Shown here piece after piece: positions 61,865 to 64,000 of a DNA stretch of 64,000 nucleotides; positions within the stretch are counted from its first letter, which is position 1; each line of letters opens with the position of its first letter. This stretch comes from an uncultured Aliivibrio sp. (GTDB lineage: Bacteria > Pseudomonadota > Gammaproteobacteria > Enterobacterales > Vibrionaceae). The translations under genes and the position numbers were made by a program. The stretch is from the NCBI RefSeq assembly GCF_946479765.1, contig NZ_CAMLHO010000010.1:20895-84894 (forward strand). Reading direction: 5' to 3'. The notes below the pieces were generated by a model. That model was not told where the DNA came from. It worked only from the letters and a program-made list of their open reading frames with translations, and searched no databases.

Positions 61865-62149
61865 TTATTGCGGTGATATATTATCTAGATGTAGTTCTAG
61901 AACCTTACTAGATATGATTAGTCGTTTTATGACCTGATAAATAGCACCATTTAGATGGACGATACTTCCCTCAGTATTTTTCCCCTGAAGGTCTTTAACA
62001 TTAATCACACAACTAGGCGTTCCACTTAAAAACACAAGCTTATATGTTTCTGGGATTGGATGCGTTGTAATGATATTTATCTTACCTTGACGCTTCTTTA
62101 TGCGACTTCTAACATCATTCAGATAATCTTGACTTTGTTTACTTAACAT
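61865..62149 (-). CDS. Small hypothetical protein
   Basis: The 94-residue product was not recognised. It is basic at the N-terminus (MLSKQSQDYLNDVRSRIKKRQGK begins the helical part), with a more hydrophobic, strand-like centre (TYKLVFLSGTPSCVINVKDL) and a C-terminal VIKRLIISSKVLELHLDNI. No signal peptide or membrane helix is evident. A good AAGGAAAA lies 6 nt before the ATG, which supports real translation. AGG/ATA-type codons are more common than in the neighbouring core genes. The 87-codon frame upstream on the same strand may be co-transcribed. Confidence 0.6.
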   Translation of the reverse strand: MLSKQSQDYLNDVRSRIKKRQGKINIITTHPIPETYKLVFLSGTPSCVINVKDLQGKNTEGSIVHLNGAIYQVIKRLIISSKVLELHLDNISPQ

Positions 62150-62218
62150 ATTTTTCCTTATAATTTTTATAATCAGTTAATTTGGTTAGAAACAATTCTA
62201 TTAATTGAGTGCATATTT

Positions 62219-62476
62219 TTATTCAGACATGAGAATATCTCCTTTTGAAAAAGAATAATTTAATTGAGAGGATATAAGGGTCACGACGATGTATGGTTTA
62301 TATCTTGAGTAAGTACCAATGGGAAAGTTATCAATACTTAAGCGATTGATATCATAGCAAATGGTAACAGTTAAATTCCTGATAACTTCTTTGTAGGTAC
62401 TTAGAACAACGGAGGCTAGAACTAGCCATATAGTTATTATGCCATAAACACACCTCCAAATGCAAACGGTTATCAT
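62219..62476 (-). CDS. Possible small membrane or secreted protein
   Basis: An 85-residue frame starts at the ATG at 62476 (a TTG two codons earlier is also in frame). The N-terminus is hydrophobic (CIWRCVYGIITIWLVLASVV, about residues 5-24), a signal anchor or signal peptide, and the rest is mixed polar without a known motif. The ribosome site is weak, which lowers confidence. It lies 69 bp upstream of the 94-codon gene on the same strand. Function unknown. Confidence 0.4.
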   Translation of the reverse strand: MITVCIWRCVYGIITIWLVLASVVLSTYKEVIRNLTVTICYDINRLSIDNFPIGTYSRYKPYIVVTLISSQLNYSFSKGDILMSE

Positions 62477-62488
62477 TTGCAAGTAAAT

Positions 62489-62505
62489 ATTATAGGTAAC
62501 GTTAC
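62489..62505 (-). promoter_or_regulatory. Candidate -10 box with adjacent palindrome
   Basis: A perfect TATAAT reads on the minus strand at 62494-62489, and the 10-bp palindrome GTAACGTTAC (62496-62505) stands just upstream, where a repressor could block RNA polymerase. No clear -35 was found, and the predicted start site lies nearly at the first codon of the small frame. Confidence 0.3.
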
Positions 62506-62751
62506 AGTTAAGATACTTATGAATAGAAGCGCGTTAGAATTGATGCACTAAACCGTTAGATTCGGATAAAATAAGTTTTGGTAAAATCTAGCCTATTGTT
62601 GGCTGCAAATTAACCCCCTATTCACTTAGACTTATTGGACAACTTATTGCTACCTGTCTCGAATTAGGTCTGTATATATAAATTTTCCCATAAGATCTAT
62701 AATTCCACCTTTGAATAAATTCAGTAACCATTGAGGTAAAAACTATCTGAT

Positions 62752-63966
62752 ATGAGTGATCGTATTATTCAGGCTCGCAGGGCTTTGATCTTAGAGCAAA
62801 TAGCGGGAAGTTCCTCTGCAAAACCGCTATTTAGACATATAAATAAGCTTAGCTTTTCAGCAGAAGCTCGAACACTAGTAATAGCAGTTATAAAGGTAGA
62901 GTCTACTGCTAGGCCATGGTGGTTCAGACTTGTTGAATCGACAGTAGCACTGGTAGCAGCAGTTCTCTCACTATTAACAGGACATCTACCAAGAAATTAT
63001 ACCGTTGGTCCTCTTCAGGTAGGGATCAAAACATCCTTAGAATGGACCAACTCAAAACTGACTCCGCTCAATTACATTCTGCGACTCATTCTTTTGTTGC
63101 AAGTTAAAGGTAGTTTACGGATATTTAAGTGTGGTTATAGATTTCATTTACGCTCTATTAGAACAAACAAAACCTCATTAGTTAAATTCAGTGATTTTTA
63201 CAATGGGAAGCCATCTATAAATAACAGTTCGGTTCCGTATCATGAAGCTCTATTGGTAGCCATTGAATCAATAGAGGGTGCATCAATGATCGATATCGCT
63301 CGTGATGATAATCGATTAAATCTAGTCCAAACCGACAAAGAAAAAGACTCAGCTTTAGCCCTAGAGCAAGCTGTAAAGAAGAGGCTGCATTCGATACAAG
63401 AAAGTAGTAAAGATGGAGAGTTAATCTCTGCTGTGGTTGTTCTTTGCAGCAATAGGACCCGAAAGGTGATTCATTCAATTTATGTTGGAGAAAATGTGGA
63501 ACAGCGGCCTGCTCTTCAGCAGAGACGATTAGTGGGGTCAATCCTGAAGGTACCCTTATATACATGCTATATAGATCAATTCAAGCTCCCTATTGATGAG
63601 ACTTTCATTGATAAGCCCATACAAGTCATATCCGATGGGCAGGTGTTACAGCCTAGAAATGCAGACCATAAATATCGAGGCCCAGTGACCATACAACACT
63701 CATTTGCCTATTCAATTAATACAGTTGCCTTGCAGATACTAGAAAAGCTTAAGGTCGAAAGGTTCATTTCATATCTAAGAAAGTCAGGAGTGCATGTCCC
63801 TTTGCCTAATAGCCCATTGCTTGCGCTTGGGGCTGTACACCTAACTATCTGGGAGGTGCTTGCGCTCTTTTCTCCCATTATGACTGGAGGGTACCTGAGC
63901 TGGGTTGCTAATGGTGATTCTCGTCAGATTTCCCCCCTCAACAATCTAACTCTTATACACAAATAA
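62752..63966 (+). pseudogene. Lysozyme-like/transpeptidase-like protein, truncated by an IS end
   Basis: The 404-codon frame has two enzyme-like parts. Near the N-terminus, IKVESTARP (Glu50) and TVGPLQVG (84-91) recall the catalytic Glu and GxxQ motifs of lysozyme-like transglycosylases, followed by FYNGKP. The C-terminal part resembles penicillin-binding transpeptidases: S263-I-L-K266 (SxxK), YRGPVTIQHSFAYSINTVAL with S321-x-N323, and LALGAVHLTIWEVLALFSPI before GG at 379-380. The KTG motif is missing because the frame ends early. Codons 399-404 and the stop lie in an IS50-like end. AGA, AGG and ATA codons are frequent, unlike the core genes. Start site is uncertain. Confidence 0.6.
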
Positions 63967-64000
63967 TTAAGAGTTAGTTTTGCATTAAATTGAACTTTTA
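63946..64000 (+). mobile_element. Left end of a probable IS4-family (IS50 group) insertion sequence
   Basis: CTAACTCTTATACACAAAT at 63946-63964 matches the Tn5/IS50 outside end CTGACTCTTATACACAAGT at 17 of 19 positions. The element would continue to the right, beyond the window, so no transposase is visible. CTAACTCTTA is followed 12 bp later by its own reverse complement TAAGAGTTAG (63968-63977) and TTTT, so a chance terminator hairpin is the alternative. Confidence 0.55.

Noticed and set aside
63215..63565. Minus-strand frames inside the transpeptidase-like gene
   Set aside because: They are mirror frames of the better-supported plus-strand coding sequence, with no ribosome site.
61597..64000. 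Second copy of the tRNA 3' end as an attachment site
   Set aside because: No repeat of the terminal tRNA sequence was found by eye up to the window end, so no island boundary can be set here.

Overview
The window looks like a chromosomal segment of a low-GC member of the Vibrionaceae, most likely an Aliivibrio close to A. fischeri. The genus is inferred from gene order, protein similarity and AT-rich codon use; no database was searched. About 61.5 kb is conserved core genome and the last 2.4 kb is an accessory patch.

Layout. (1) 1-15713, minus strand: the division and cell wall (dcw) cluster, rsmH-ftsL-ftsI-murE-murF-mraY-murD-ftsW-murG-murC-ftsQ-ftsA-ftsZ-lpxC, tightly packed, with neither mraZ at its head nor ddlB before ftsQ. 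(2) 15840-20753: the RNase P RNA gene, rsmI, then divergently lpoA-yraN-diaA-dolP. (3) 20778-25994: sspA-sspB, the cytochrome bc1 operon petABC, and rplM-rpsI with its leader. (4) 26128-29197: zapE, zapG and degS; degQ, often found next to degS, is absent. (5) 29215-36018: the minus-strand run nudF-yqiB-cpdA-yqiA-parE-parC, divergent from tolC. (6) 37728-46348: hldE, glnE, a chemoreceptor and a divergent potassium channel, then the inorganic triphosphatase ygiF. (7) 46535-53014: a phosphate transporter with its PhoU-like partner, ygiM, the type II secretion accessory pair exeA-exeB, and cca. (8) 53139-56623: uppP, folK, folB, plsY, tsaD. (9) 56748-61427: the macromolecular synthesis operon rpsU-yqeY-dnaG-rpoD. 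(10) 61502-61637: a tRNA-Ile2 (CAT anticodon) with promoter and terminator. (11) 61640-64000: the accessory patch.

Much of the window serves envelope growth. The dcw genes make and polymerise lipid II and build the divisome. LpoA activates PBP1a, UppP recycles the undecaprenyl carrier, HldE feeds LPS core synthesis, PlsY starts phospholipid synthesis, and DolP and DegS maintain the outer membrane and sense its stress. The other large theme is information processing: RNase P, RsmH, RsmI, CCA-adding enzyme, TsaD, S9, L13, S21, topoisomerase IV, primase and sigma-70.

The accessory patch behind tRNA-Ile2 is the least ordinary part. It holds decayed coding sequence, two small unknown genes, and a 404-codon gene that joins a lysozyme-like N-terminal region to a penicillin-binding-protein transpeptidase region. 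That gene keeps the SxxK and SxN motifs but stops before KTG, and its last six codons lie in a 19-bp sequence matching the Tn5/IS50 outside end at 17 positions. The simplest reading is a gene cut by an IS50-type insertion sequence that continues past the window.
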